A stretch of DNA of 5,875 nt, from NCBI GenBank assembly GCA_944336815.1, contig CALVLG010000058.1:1-5875 (forward strand). Direction: 5' to 3'. Below the pieces are notes generated by a model. It worked only from the letters and a program-made list of their open reading frames with translations, ran no database searches and had not been told where the DNA came from. Position 1 is the stretch's first letter, and each line of letters starts with the position of its first letter. Shown here piece after piece: positions 1 through 5,786 of this stretch. The position numbers were made by a program, and so were the translations under genes. The DNA comes from an uncultured Bacilli bacterium. Lineage in GTDB: Bacteria > Bacillota_I > Bacilli_A > RF39 > UBA660.

Positions 1-1244
1 CAAATAAAGATATTTTCACTTGGAATATCACAATCTTCAGCCAAAGATTTATGGCTCATTAACATTCTATATTCGCCATGCATTGGCATAAAATATTGTG
101 GTTTTACTAGTCTAAGCATAAGTTTTAATTCTTCTTGTTTAGCATGACCAGAAGTATGAATATCACTAAACTCTTCATAAGTAAATACTTTAACTCCTTT
201 TAAATATAACTTATTAATCACGCGGTTAATACTCGCGGCATTTCCTGGAATTGGTTTAGAAGAAAAAACAACTAAATCATCATTTAATAAAGAAATTTGT
301 TTATGAACTCCATTAGCAATTCTTGATAGAGCAGCGAGTGGTTCACCTTGGCTACCAGTACATAAAATACATACTTCGTTTCTTTTTAACGATTTTGCTT
401 TATTAGCGTCAATAAAAATACTGCGATCTTTAATAAGACCATTATCTAAAGCAATCTCAATACTTGTTTCCATACTCCGACCAAAAGTAACAATTTGCCG
501 GTTATTTTTTCGGCATGTTTCAACAATATGCTTAATTCGATAAATATTTGAAGCAAAAGTCGCGATAATAACTCGGCCATAATGTCTGGAAATAATGTCA
601 TTTAACGTTTCGTCAACACTGCTTTCTGATTTCGAAAAACCTTCAGATAAAGCATTGGTACTATCGGATAACAAAATCTTAACGCCTTGTTCACCAATTC
701 TTGCAATTTTATGTAAATCAGCCATTGGTCCAATTGGGGTTAAATCAAATTTAAAGTCACCAGTTTCAAAAATAATTCCTTGTGGTGTGTGAATGACAAC
801 AGCGAAACTATCCGGAATGGAATGAGTTGTCGTAATAAATTCCACCATAAAATGTTTAAATTTTAAAACTGTATCTTTATTATATGCTTCTAAATTTTGA
901 GCTTCTAAATGAGCTTCTTCCAATTTGTTTTTTATTAAACTTACCGCAATTCTTGGGGCATAAATAACTGGAATTTTAACATTTTGTAGTAAAAAAGTTA
1001 TGCCACCAATATGGTCTTCATGACCATGGGTAATAATTAAAGCTTTGATGTCACTTTCGTGTTCTTTTAAATATGTAACATCTTGAATAACATAGTCAAT
1101 ACCCATTAATTCATCTTCAGGAAACATAACTCCAGCATCAATAACAAGTAGTTCATGTCCATGATGAATTACATACATATTTTTCCCAACTTCGCCAAGC
1201 CCACCTAAAGCAATGATGGACGTGACGTCTTTTTTATCTTGCAT
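1..1244 (-). CDS. rnjA: Ribonuclease J (J1-like), 3' end cut off by window edge
   Basis: RNase J is a cytoplasmic metallo-beta-lactamase/beta-CASP nuclease with 5'-3' exonuclease and endonuclease activity in mRNA decay and RNA maturation. The visible 414 residues hold the full zinc site: motif THGHEDH (H73, H75, D77, H78), H141 in TTHSIPDS, D163 in ETGDFKFD, H367 in SGHAKQEE and H389 in MPMHGEYR. Each lies one residue before its Bacillus RNase J1 counterpart, so the enzyme should be catalytically competent and J1-like rather than a degenerate J2. GSQGEPLAALSRIA is the beta-CASP signature. RNase J proteins usually have about 555 residues, so roughly 140 C-terminal residues lie outside the window. 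The start ATG (complement of 1242-1244) is supported by GAGGAG six bases upstream. The gene is divergent from the SRP operon and has its own promoter. Confidence 0.97.
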   Translation of the reverse strand, partial: MQDKKDVTSIIALGGLGEVGKNMYVIHHGHELLVIDAGVMFPEDELMGIDYVIQDVTYLKEHESDIKALIITHGHEDHIGGITFLLQNVKIPVIYAPRIAVSLIKNKLEEAHLEAQNLEAYNKDTVLKFKHFMVEFITTTHSIPDSFAVVIHTPQGIIFETGDFKFDLTPIGPMADLHKIARIGEQGVKILLSDSTNALSEGFSKSESSVDETLNDIISRHYGRVIIATFASNIYRIKHIVETCRKNNRQIVTFGRSMETSIEIALDNGLIKDRSIFIDANKAKSLKRNEVCILCTGSQGEPLAALSRIANGVHKQISLLNDDLVVFSSKPIPGNAASINRVINKLYLKGVKVFTYEEFSDIHTSGHAKQEELKLMLRLVKPQYFMPMHGEYRMLMSHKSLAEDCDIPSENIFI

Positions 1245-1250
1245 AAATAT

Positions 1251-1256
1251 CTCCTC
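1251..1256 (-). promoter_or_regulatory. Ribosome binding site of rnjA
   Basis: On the minus strand GAGGAG lies 6 nt before the ATG at 1244. This fixes the rnjA start and shows that a rightward open frame beginning at 1239, which runs across this site, does not use that start. Confidence 0.85.
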
Positions 1257-1293
1257 TCAAAAATAAAAAAATTAAAGTTGTTTCGCTTTCAAA

Positions 1294-1322
1294 ATTATAA
1301 CGCAAAAAATTGTAATTGTCTA
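1294..1322 (-). promoter_or_regulatory. Sigma-A-type promoter for rnjA
   Basis: Read on the minus strand: -35 TAGACA (1322-1317, five of six consensus bases), a 17-bp spacer, and a perfect -10 TATAAT (1299-1294). Transcription should start near 1287, giving a leader of about 43 nt before the rnjA ATG. Its -35 box lies inside the spacer of the opposing rightward promoter. Confidence 0.8.
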
Positions 1323-1338
1323 GATTTAATGATATACT
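1310..1338 (+). promoter_or_regulatory. Sigma-A-type extended -10 promoter for the pilin-SRP operon
   Basis: -35 TTGTAA (1310-1315), 17-bp spacer, -10 TATACT (1333-1338) preceded by TG at 1330-1331, which makes an extended -10. The predicted start is about 1345, only about 11 nt before the pilin ATG and practically on the Shine-Dalgarno sequence (AGAGG, 1344-1348). No other good promoter was seen upstream of ftsY or ffh, so this probably drives all five genes. Confidence 0.75.
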
Positions 1339-1355
1339 TAAAAAGAGGCGAAAAT

Positions 1356-1751
1356 ATGAAAAAAGGTTTTACATTAGTAGAATTATTAGCCGTTATTGCT
1401 ATTCTTGGCATCCTTTTAACTGTGTCTGGGACAGCTGTTTTTGCTGTTTTAAATAGTTCCAAAGAAAAATTATTAGCTGAACAAATAAAAGGCTTAGAAG
1501 ATGCGGCTATATCTTATGCCATTAGTGACGGAAAATATTTAGAAAATTGTCCGGCTGATTTTGATCCGGCTAATCCAAGTGATGAAGATTGTTATATGAA
1601 AGTATCTATTAAAGAGTTAGTTGATATTCAATTTTTCGAAAACAAAAACGACTTATGTGATATAAATAACAATGTCATTGTCTATCAAGTCAAAAGCGGC
1701 AACACTAGTGAATTAAAAGGCTATGTCCAAGAAGGCATTTGCATGTATTAA
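1356..1751 (+). CDS. Type IV pilin-like protein with class III prepilin signal
   Basis: 131-residue exported protein. The N-terminus MKKGFTLVELLAVIAILG is a textbook prepilin signal: short basic leader, cleavage expected after G4, F5 becoming the N-methylated first residue, and E9 as the conserved Glu+5. Residues about 6-31 form the hydrophobic helix that serves as membrane anchor and, in pili, assembly core. The C-terminal domain (about 35-131) has four cysteines (C65, C79, C101, C129), enough for two disulfides. I chose the ATG at 1356 because AGAGG lies 7 nt upstream; the in-frame ATG at 1239 would add 39 residues, overlap rnjA and bury the leader. No prepilin peptidase, assembly ATPase or platform gene is in the window, so whether it is a major pilin, ComG-like pseudopilin or stand-alone membrane protein cannot be told. 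ftsY starts 17 nt downstream. Confidence 0.88.
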   Translation: MKKGFTLVELLAVIAILGILLTVSGTAVFAVLNSSKEKLLAEQIKGLEDAAISYAISDGKYLENCPADFDPANPSDEDCYMKVSIKELVDIQFFENKNDLCDINNNVIVYQVKSGNTSELKGYVQEGICMY

Positions 1752-1752
1752 A

Positions 1753-1758
1753 AAGGAG
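1753..1758 (+). promoter_or_regulatory. Ribosome binding site of ftsY
   Basis: AAGGAG immediately after the pilin stop codon (1749-1751) and 10 nt before the ftsY ATG. The tight junction with no terminator supports co-transcription. Confidence 0.8.
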
Positions 1759-1768
1759 CGATTTTTAA

Positions 1769-2752
1769 ATGGGTTTGTTTGATAAATTAAAAAAAATAAT
1801 TAGCAAAAAAGAAGAAACAACAGCCAAAGAAACTTTAGAAACTTATGATAAAGGGTTAGAGAAAACTAGAGATGAGTTTGTTTCTAAATTAAATCTTTTA
1901 GGAATTAAATATACCAAAGTAAATGAAGAATACTTTGAAGAACTAGAAAACTTACTTATTATGGCTGATATAGGTGTTAATACCGTTTTTAAATTTATGG
2001 ATGCCATTCGTGCCAGAGTAAAAAGTGAATCAATTACCGATACAGCTGAACTTCAAGAAATTATTGTTGATGAACTTTTCATTTTATATGTTAATAATGA
2101 ATCTTTATCCGATAAAATAAATTTTGCTAGTTCTGGGCCAACCGTTATTTTAATGGTCGGTGTAAATGGGGTTGGTAAGACCACCACAATTGCTAAATTA
2201 GCCTATAAATATAAACAAGAAGGCAAAAAAGTGATGATGATAGCCGCCGATACTTTTAGAGCTGGAGCTGTTGCCCAATTAGAAGAATGGGCTACCAGAA
2301 CCGAATCTTTATTTTATGGTAGTGAAAATACTGATCCTTCAGGCGTTATTTATGATGGCCTTGAAATAGCCAAAAAAGAAAACGTTGATTTAGTTTTTAT
2401 CGATACGGCAGGAAGACTTCAAAACAAAGTTAATTTAATGAAAGAATTAGAAAAAATGAACCGTGTTATTGGTAAGATTATTCCTGATGCTCCCCATGAA
2501 ACTCTTTTAGTTATTGATGCAACAACTGGCCAAAATGGTATTGTTCAAGCTGAAAGTTTTAAAGAAATAACTAAAATTACGGGAATTGTTTTAACTAAAT
2601 TAGATGGAACAGCTAAAGGGGGAATAGTCTTAGCCATTAAAGAAAACGTTGGTATTCCGGTAAAATTCATTGGCCTAGGTGAAAAAATGACTGACTTAAA
2701 AGTTTTTGATATTGAATCATACATCTATGGCTTATTTAAGGATATGATATAA
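1769..2752 (+). CDS. ftsY: Signal recognition particle receptor FtsY
   Basis: FtsY is the membrane-associated SRP receptor GTPase. It pairs with Ffh-bound ribosome-nascent chains and hands them to the Sec translocon; GTP hydrolysis in both partners resets the cycle. At 327 residues it matches Gram-positive FtsY, with a short lysine-rich amphipathic N-terminus (MGLFDKLKKIISKK) in place of the long acidic A domain of E. coli. The N domain spans about 30-115, with LLIMADIGV at 62-70 corresponding to the family LxxADxG motif. The G domain has the P-loop GVNGVGKT (131-138), DTFRAGA (161-167), DTAGR (212-216), ATTGQ (251-255), TKLDG (276-280), TAKGG (281-285) and the closing GLGEK (302-306). All catalytic motifs are intact. 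The usual smc neighbour is absent upstream and a pilin gene takes its place. ylxM starts one base after the stop. Confidence 0.98.
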   Translation: MGLFDKLKKIISKKEETTAKETLETYDKGLEKTRDEFVSKLNLLGIKYTKVNEEYFEELENLLIMADIGVNTVFKFMDAIRARVKSESITDTAELQEIIVDELFILYVNNESLSDKINFASSGPTVILMVGVNGVGKTTTIAKLAYKYKQEGKKVMMIAADTFRAGAVAQLEEWATRTESLFYGSENTDPSGVIYDGLEIAKKENVDLVFIDTAGRLQNKVNLMKELEKMNRVIGKIIPDAPHETLLVIDATTGQNGIVQAESFKEITKITGIVLTKLDGTAKGGIVLAIKENVGIPVKFIGLGEKMTDLKVFDIESYIYGLFKDMI

Positions 2753-2753
2753 T

Positions 2754-3056
2754 ATGGATAAATTCCTTTATTTTAATGAACTTTTTTCTTTATATGGCAA
2801 GTTATTAACCAAAAACGAACAAAATATTTTTTCATTATATTATGAAGAAAACTTGTCTTTACAAGAAATTGCTGATAATATAGGTATTTCTAAAAGCGCG
2901 GTTGGTAATACAGTAAAAACAGTTGAAACTAAACTTACTAAGTATGAAACAACCTTAAGACTTTTAGCTAAAACAAAAATTTTAGAAAAAGTTGTTAATG
3001 AAAATATCGACGCCAAGACTAAAGCTGAAATATTAAAAATGTTAGAGGGAAGGTGA
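2754..3056 (+). CDS. ylxM: YlxM-family SRP-associated helix-turn-helix protein
   Basis: 100-residue cytoplasmic protein of the YlxM/p13 family, which is encoded next to ffh in many Firmicutes and in streptococci has been reported to associate with SRP components and modulate their GTPase activity. Residues 8-31 (NELFSLYGKLLTKNEQ... SLYY) match the family start. Residues 34-56 (LSLQEIADNIGISKSAVGNT) form a sigma-70 region 4-like helix-turn-helix. The family's common AVYDNIK element reads AVGNTVK here. Residues 57-100 are mostly charged helix. The start is one base after the ftsY stop, and its Shine-Dalgarno AAGGA (2738-2742) lies inside ftsY, so translational coupling is likely. It ends with TGA, which overlaps the ffh ribosome binding site. 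Confidence 0.93.
   Translation: MDKFLYFNELFSLYGKLLTKNEQNIFSLYYEENLSLQEIADNIGISKSAVGNTVKTVETKLTKYETTLRLLAKTKILEKVVNENIDAKTKAEILKMLEGR
3050..3056 (+). promoter_or_regulatory. ffh ribosome binding site overlapping ylxM stop codon
   Basis: AAGGTGA contains both the Shine-Dalgarno core of ffh and the TGA stop of ylxM, ending 4 nt before the ffh ATG. Ribosomes terminating on ylxM would sit on the ffh start, which suggests coupled expression of the two SRP proteins. Confidence 0.75.
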
Positions 3057-3060
3057 CATC

Positions 3061-4368
3061 ATGTTTGAATACATGGGAGATAGACTAAGTAAGGCCATCA
3101 AAAATATTCGCGGCATGGGCAAAATTACTGAAGAAAACATTAATGATGCAATGCGTGAGATAAGAATGGCTTTATTAGAAGCCGACGTAAACTATCAAGT
3201 TGTTAAAGAGTTTGTTAATAACGTCAAAGAAAAAGCCTTAGGCTTAGATGTTGGCAAAAACTTAAAACCCGATGAATTATTTATTAAACTTGTTAAAGAT
3301 GAATTAATCAATCTTTTAGGTAGTGAAGTAGCGCCCCTAGAAACCAAAAAATACCCAACTATTTTAATGCTTGTTGGTTTACAAGGCTCTGGTAAAACAA
3401 CAACAGCGGGAAAACTAGCGAACTACTTACGAAAAAAAGAAAGCAAGCATCCTTTACTTGTTGCCTGTGATATTTATCGGCCAGCTGCCATAGAACAATT
3501 AAAAGATATAGGTAAAAGTCTAAATATTCCTGTTTTTGAAGAAGGAAAAAAAGAAGTTGTTGCCATTGTTAAAGATGCTTTAGAATATGCTAAAGAAAAT
3601 AAAAATGATTATATTATCATTGATACTGCAGGTAGACTTCATATTGATGAAAACTTAATGGCCGAATTAAAAAACATTCAAGAATTTGCTCATCCTGATG
3701 AAGTCCTTTTAGTTATTGATGCTATGATGGGGCAAGATGCGATTCATGTTATCGAAGGCTTTAATAACGCCCTTCATCTAACGGGTTGTATCTTAACTAA
3801 GCTCGATGGTAATACCAAAGGTGGTGTTGCCTTATCCGTAAGACACTTAACTAACGTTCCGATTAAGTTTGTTGGTGATTCGGAAAAATTAGATGGTTTA
3901 TCCATGTTTTACCCTGAAAGAATGGCTGAACGAATTCTAGATATGGGTGACATTATGGGCATTGCCGAAAAAGTTGAAGACATCATTTCGGAAACAGAAG
4001 CCAAAGACCAAATGAAAAAAATGCAATCCGGTAAATACGATTTAGAAGATTTTTTAACTAATTTAAAACAAATAAAAAAATTAGGACCATTAGAAACTCT
4101 TCTTAAAATGTTACCACAAGCCAGAAAAATGGGATTAAACAATGTCCAAATAGATCCCAAACAAATGGCTCATGTTGAAGCAATCATCCAATCAATGACT
4201 CCTTATGAAAGAAAACATCCTGAGATTTTAAAAGCAACTCGTAAACAACGAATTGCAAAAGGCTCAGGCCGCAGTGTTGAAGAGGTAAACCGTTTGTTAA
4301 ATCAATTTGAACAAATGAAAAAAATGATGAAAATGATGCAAAACGGCAATATGAAAATGCCATTTTAA
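3061..4368 (+). CDS. ffh: Signal recognition particle protein Ffh (SRP54)
   Basis: Ffh is the SRP GTPase that binds signal sequences and transmembrane segments emerging from the ribosome, together with 4.5S/6S-type SRP RNA, and docks on FtsY. Order of domains: N domain 1-95 with ALLEADV (37-43); G domain 96-295 with P-loop GLQGSGKT (106-113), DIYRPAA (137-143), DTAGR (188-192), TKLDG (246-250), NTKGG (251-255) and FYPERMAERIL (283-293); M domain about 326-435. In the M domain, RIAKGSGRSVEEVNRLL (397-413) is the RNA-binding helix-turn-helix region, and the Met-rich elements include the tail MKKMMKMMQNGNMKM that helps line the signal-binding groove. Length 435 is normal. The SRP RNA gene is not in the window. 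It is followed after 14 nt, without a terminator, by a secreted protein gene rather than the common rpsP. Confidence 0.98.
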   Translation: MFEYMGDRLSKAIKNIRGMGKITEENINDAMREIRMALLEADVNYQVVKEFVNNVKEKALGLDVGKNLKPDELFIKLVKDELINLLGSEVAPLETKKYPTILMLVGLQGSGKTTTAGKLANYLRKKESKHPLLVACDIYRPAAIEQLKDIGKSLNIPVFEEGKKEVVAIVKDALEYAKENKNDYIIIDTAGRLHIDENLMAELKNIQEFAHPDEVLLVIDAMMGQDAIHVIEGFNNALHLTGCILTKLDGNTKGGVALSVRHLTNVPIKFVGDSEKLDGLSMFYPERMAERILDMGDIMGIAEKVEDIISETEAKDQMKKMQSGKYDLEDFLTNLKQIKKLGPLETLLKMLPQARKMGLNNVQIDPKQMAHVEAIIQSMTPYERKHPEILKATRKQRIAKGSGRSVEEVNRLLNQFEQMKKMMKMMQNGNMKMPF

Positions 4369-4382
4369 AAAGAAGGTGTGAA

Positions 4383-5720
4383 ATGAAAAAGGTTTGTTAT
4401 TTATTAAGTATAATGTTTTTAATGTTTTTTCAAGTTCTATCAGTAAATGCTGCTAGTTTGAAAAACAATTCTTATTGTGAAGAAAAGTTGGATGCTGATA
4501 AAGAAGCTGTTCAAGTTTGTTATTTTGTTTTTGATGTAGATGGCACAGTTAAATATAATCAAAACTCGTTAAAATTAACTTTAGAAAATGTTACTATCAA
4601 AAGTATTGAAACTTCCGGCAATTGGACATATAAAAAACAAAATGATAATTTATATACTTTTGAAACAAGCAGTCCAACATTAACAGGACATGTTGAAATG
4701 GCCACGATTGTTTTTAGGAAAGTTGATTCTGCCCAAGAATGTTCCATTAAATATGAGTGTGATTGGCAACAAATAGATCGTAGTTGTAGTATATATGCCG
4801 GTAATTACTACGGTCCAGATGGAAACATTATCTCGGCAATTGAATATGAAAAAATGTGTTTAAAAACCACTTGTAAAGACTACGGTGATGGATCGTATTC
4901 CGATAAAAATGGTAATCTAGTTAGTAAAGAAGAATATGAAAAACAATGTTTGCCTCATTATTGCGAAGTAATTGATAATACTTATTTTGGCCAAGATGGA
5001 ACCGTAGTTACCAAAGAAGAATTTCAAAAGCAATGTGAAGAAGAACCTAAATATTATTGCTCAATTATAGATAATAAATATTATGGTTTAAATGGCACAC
5101 TTGTTGATTATCTAACATATTTAAAAGAGTGTGCAAAACCAGTTTGCTATGCTTATGGCGATGGTACATATTCTGATAAAAATGGTAATCTTGTTAGTAA
5201 AGAAGAATATGAAAAACAATGTCAACCACATTACTGTGAAGTAATTGATGATACTTATTTTGGCAAAGACGGAACTATTGTTGATAAAGAAACATATTTA
5301 AAAGAATGCGAAGAAAACAAAAATTATTGTCAAATCGTCGATGGTATTTACTATGACAAAGAAGGCAATGAAGTAAGTCAAATAGAGTATGAAAAGCAAT
5401 GCTTAGCGCATTACTGTGAAATATTATCTGACGGGACTTATTATGGCAAAAATGGTAATATTGTTACAGAAGAAGTTTATAAAAGTGAATGTGAAGCCCT
5501 AATTATTCCTCACTATTGTGAAGTAATTAATGGTACATACTATGATGTAAACGGTAATGTAGTTTCTAAAGAACAATACGAAATATCTTGCCATCCAGAA
5601 ATAGAAAATCCTCAAACCGGTGTCGCGGGAATATCTTTGTTTTTTGTGGTTCTAGGTTTAGCTACCGGTATATTAGGCTATGCTTATACTAAAAAGAATA
5701 ATAAAATATATCACATTTAA
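4383..5720 (+). CDS. Secreted, sortase-anchored cysteine-repeat surface protein
   Basis: 445-residue cell-surface protein that I do not recognise as a named family. Residues 1-23 are a Sec signal peptide (basic MKK start, hydrophobic core, VNA before the likely cleavage at 23/24). Residues 25-130 form a non-repeated head with strand-like alternation and C32, C46, C120, C126; the stretch ending in MATIVFRK recalls cohesin-like beta-sandwiches, but this is only inference. Residues 135-403 are nine two-cysteine repeats. NPQTG at 409-413, a hydrophobic segment about 414-436 and the tail KKNNK form a sorting signal resembling class B sortase substrates. The mature part before the sorting signal has 22 cysteines, an even number compatible with full disulfide pairing. 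AAGGTG (4373-4378) supports the ATG. It sits last in the SRP operon, ahead of a terminator. A stalk carrying a ligand-binding head is plausible but unproven. Confidence 0.9.
   Translation: MKKVCYLLSIMFLMFFQVLSVNAASLKNNSYCEEKLDADKEAVQVCYFVFDVDGTVKYNQNSLKLTLENVTIKSIETSGNWTYKKQNDNLYTFETSSPTLTGHVEMATIVFRKVDSAQECSIKYECDWQQIDRSCSIYAGNYYGPDGNIISAIEYEKMCLKTTCKDYGDGSYSDKNGNLVSKEEYEKQCLPHYCEVIDNTYFGQDGTVVTKEEFQKQCEEEPKYYCSIIDNKYYGLNGTLVDYLTYLKECAKPVCYAYGDGTYSDKNGNLVSKEEYEKQCQPHYCEVIDDTYFGKDGTIVDKETYLKECEENKNYCQIVDGIYYDKEGNEVSQIEYEKQCLAHYCEILSDGTYYGKNGNIVTEEVYKSECEALIIPHYCEVINGTYYDVNGNVVSKEQYEISCHPEIENPQTGVAGISLFFVVLGLATGILGYAYTKKNNKIYHI
4785..5591 (+). repeat. Nine tandem two-cysteine protein repeats
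   Basis: The nine units, by first and last Cys in the protein, are 135-159, 164-189, 194-218, 226-250, 255-280, 285-309, 316-340, 345-370 and 379-403. Cys-to-Cys spacing is always 24 or 25 residues and unit starts are 29-34 residues apart. Each unit has a Gly/Asp/Asn turn, an aromatic pair (YY, YF or YS), then [DN]G[NT] or EGN, a conserved Val/Ile, and a short charged helix-like end with [YF]xxxC. The pattern suggests a beta-hairpin plus helix clamped by one disulfide per unit, or disulfides between adjacent units. Confidence 0.9.
4872..5591 (+). repeat. Higher-order 273-bp (91-residue) three-unit duplication
   Basis: Units 2-3-4 (from 4872) and 5-6-7 (from 5145) repeat as triplets with Cys spacings 25, 24, 24; units 8-9 (from 5415, 90 codons later) start a third, shortened copy with 25, 24. 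Similarity is highest at the start of each triplet: a 30-nt identical DNA run lies at 4920-4949 and 5193-5222, exactly 273 bp apart, and 17 identical bases begin at 4902 and 5175. The third copy is much more diverged. Confidence 0.85.
5607..5720 (+). other. NPQTG cell-wall sorting signal
   Basis: Encodes residues 409-445 of the surface protein: pentapeptide NPQTG, a hydrophobic membrane segment (AGISLFFVVLGLATGILG) and a short basic tail (KKNNK). This is the tripartite layout of sortase substrates. NP(Q/K)T(N/G) pentapeptides are typical of class B sortases, in contrast to LPxTG of class A. Cleavage would fall between T412 and G413. The matching sortase gene is not in the window. Confidence 0.85.
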
Positions 5721-5724
5721 TATG

Positions 5725-5752
5725 AAAAAAGCCCAGTACAAGGCTTTTTTTT
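5725..5752 (+). terminator. Rho-independent terminator ending the SRP operon
   Basis: AAAAAAGCC (5725-5733), 8-nt loop, GGCTTTTTTTT (5742-5752). The A tract upstream pairs with the T tract, so the hairpin could act in both directions. The stem can be extended by AATATGA (5719-5725) pairing with TCATATT (5754-5760) across a small bulge. It starts just after the surface protein stop codon. Confidence 0.9.
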
Positions 5753-5770
5753 GTCATATTCTAAAATAGA

Positions 5771-5775
5771 AAGGA
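5771..5775 (+). promoter_or_regulatory. Ribosome binding site of the last open frame
   Basis: AAGGA 11 nt before the ATG at 5787, slightly long spacing but within the range seen for ylxM in this window. It supports a real gene starting after the terminator. Confidence 0.5.
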
Positions 5776-5786
5776 TTGACGTATTT

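Noticed and set aside
595..792. 65-codon rightward open frame
   Set aside because: Lies wholly within the conserved RNase J coding sequence on the other strand; no ribosome binding site and no recognisable protein.
1239..1355. Upstream in-frame start that would extend the pilin-like gene by 39 codons
   Set aside because: It overlaps the rnjA start and both promoters, lacks a ribosome binding site and would bury the prepilin leader, which must be at the N-terminus.
2745..2753. TGATATAAT, a perfect extended -10, at the ftsY-ylxM junction
   Set aside because: No -35 match at 16-18 bp (CTATGG at 17 bp). It would start transcription inside ylxM and arises from the ftsY C-terminal codons; a weak internal promoter for ffh cannot be excluded.
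3874..3915. Ffh residues 272-285 read GDSEK...FYP instead of the common GxGEK...FHP
   Set aside because: From memory, similar SEK and FYPER variants occur in functional Ffh such as that of Thermus, so this is probably normal family variation.
3909..4160. 83-codon leftward open frame
   Set aside because: Antisense shadow of the ffh M-domain region.
4559..4747. 62-codon leftward open frame
   Set aside because: Antisense shadow of the surface protein head domain.
4869..4940. Repeat segment SDKNGNLVSKEE as an EF-hand or dockerin calcium loop
   Set aside because: With G177 as loop position 6, position 1 is Tyr, and the conserved hydrophobic residue is at G+3 rather than G+2; position 12 is not consistently acidic across units.
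4785..5591. Choline-binding-type (YYxxxxG) cell-wall repeats
   Set aside because: The units lack the conserved Trp, are about 30 rather than 20 residues long, and carry two conserved cysteines that family does not have.
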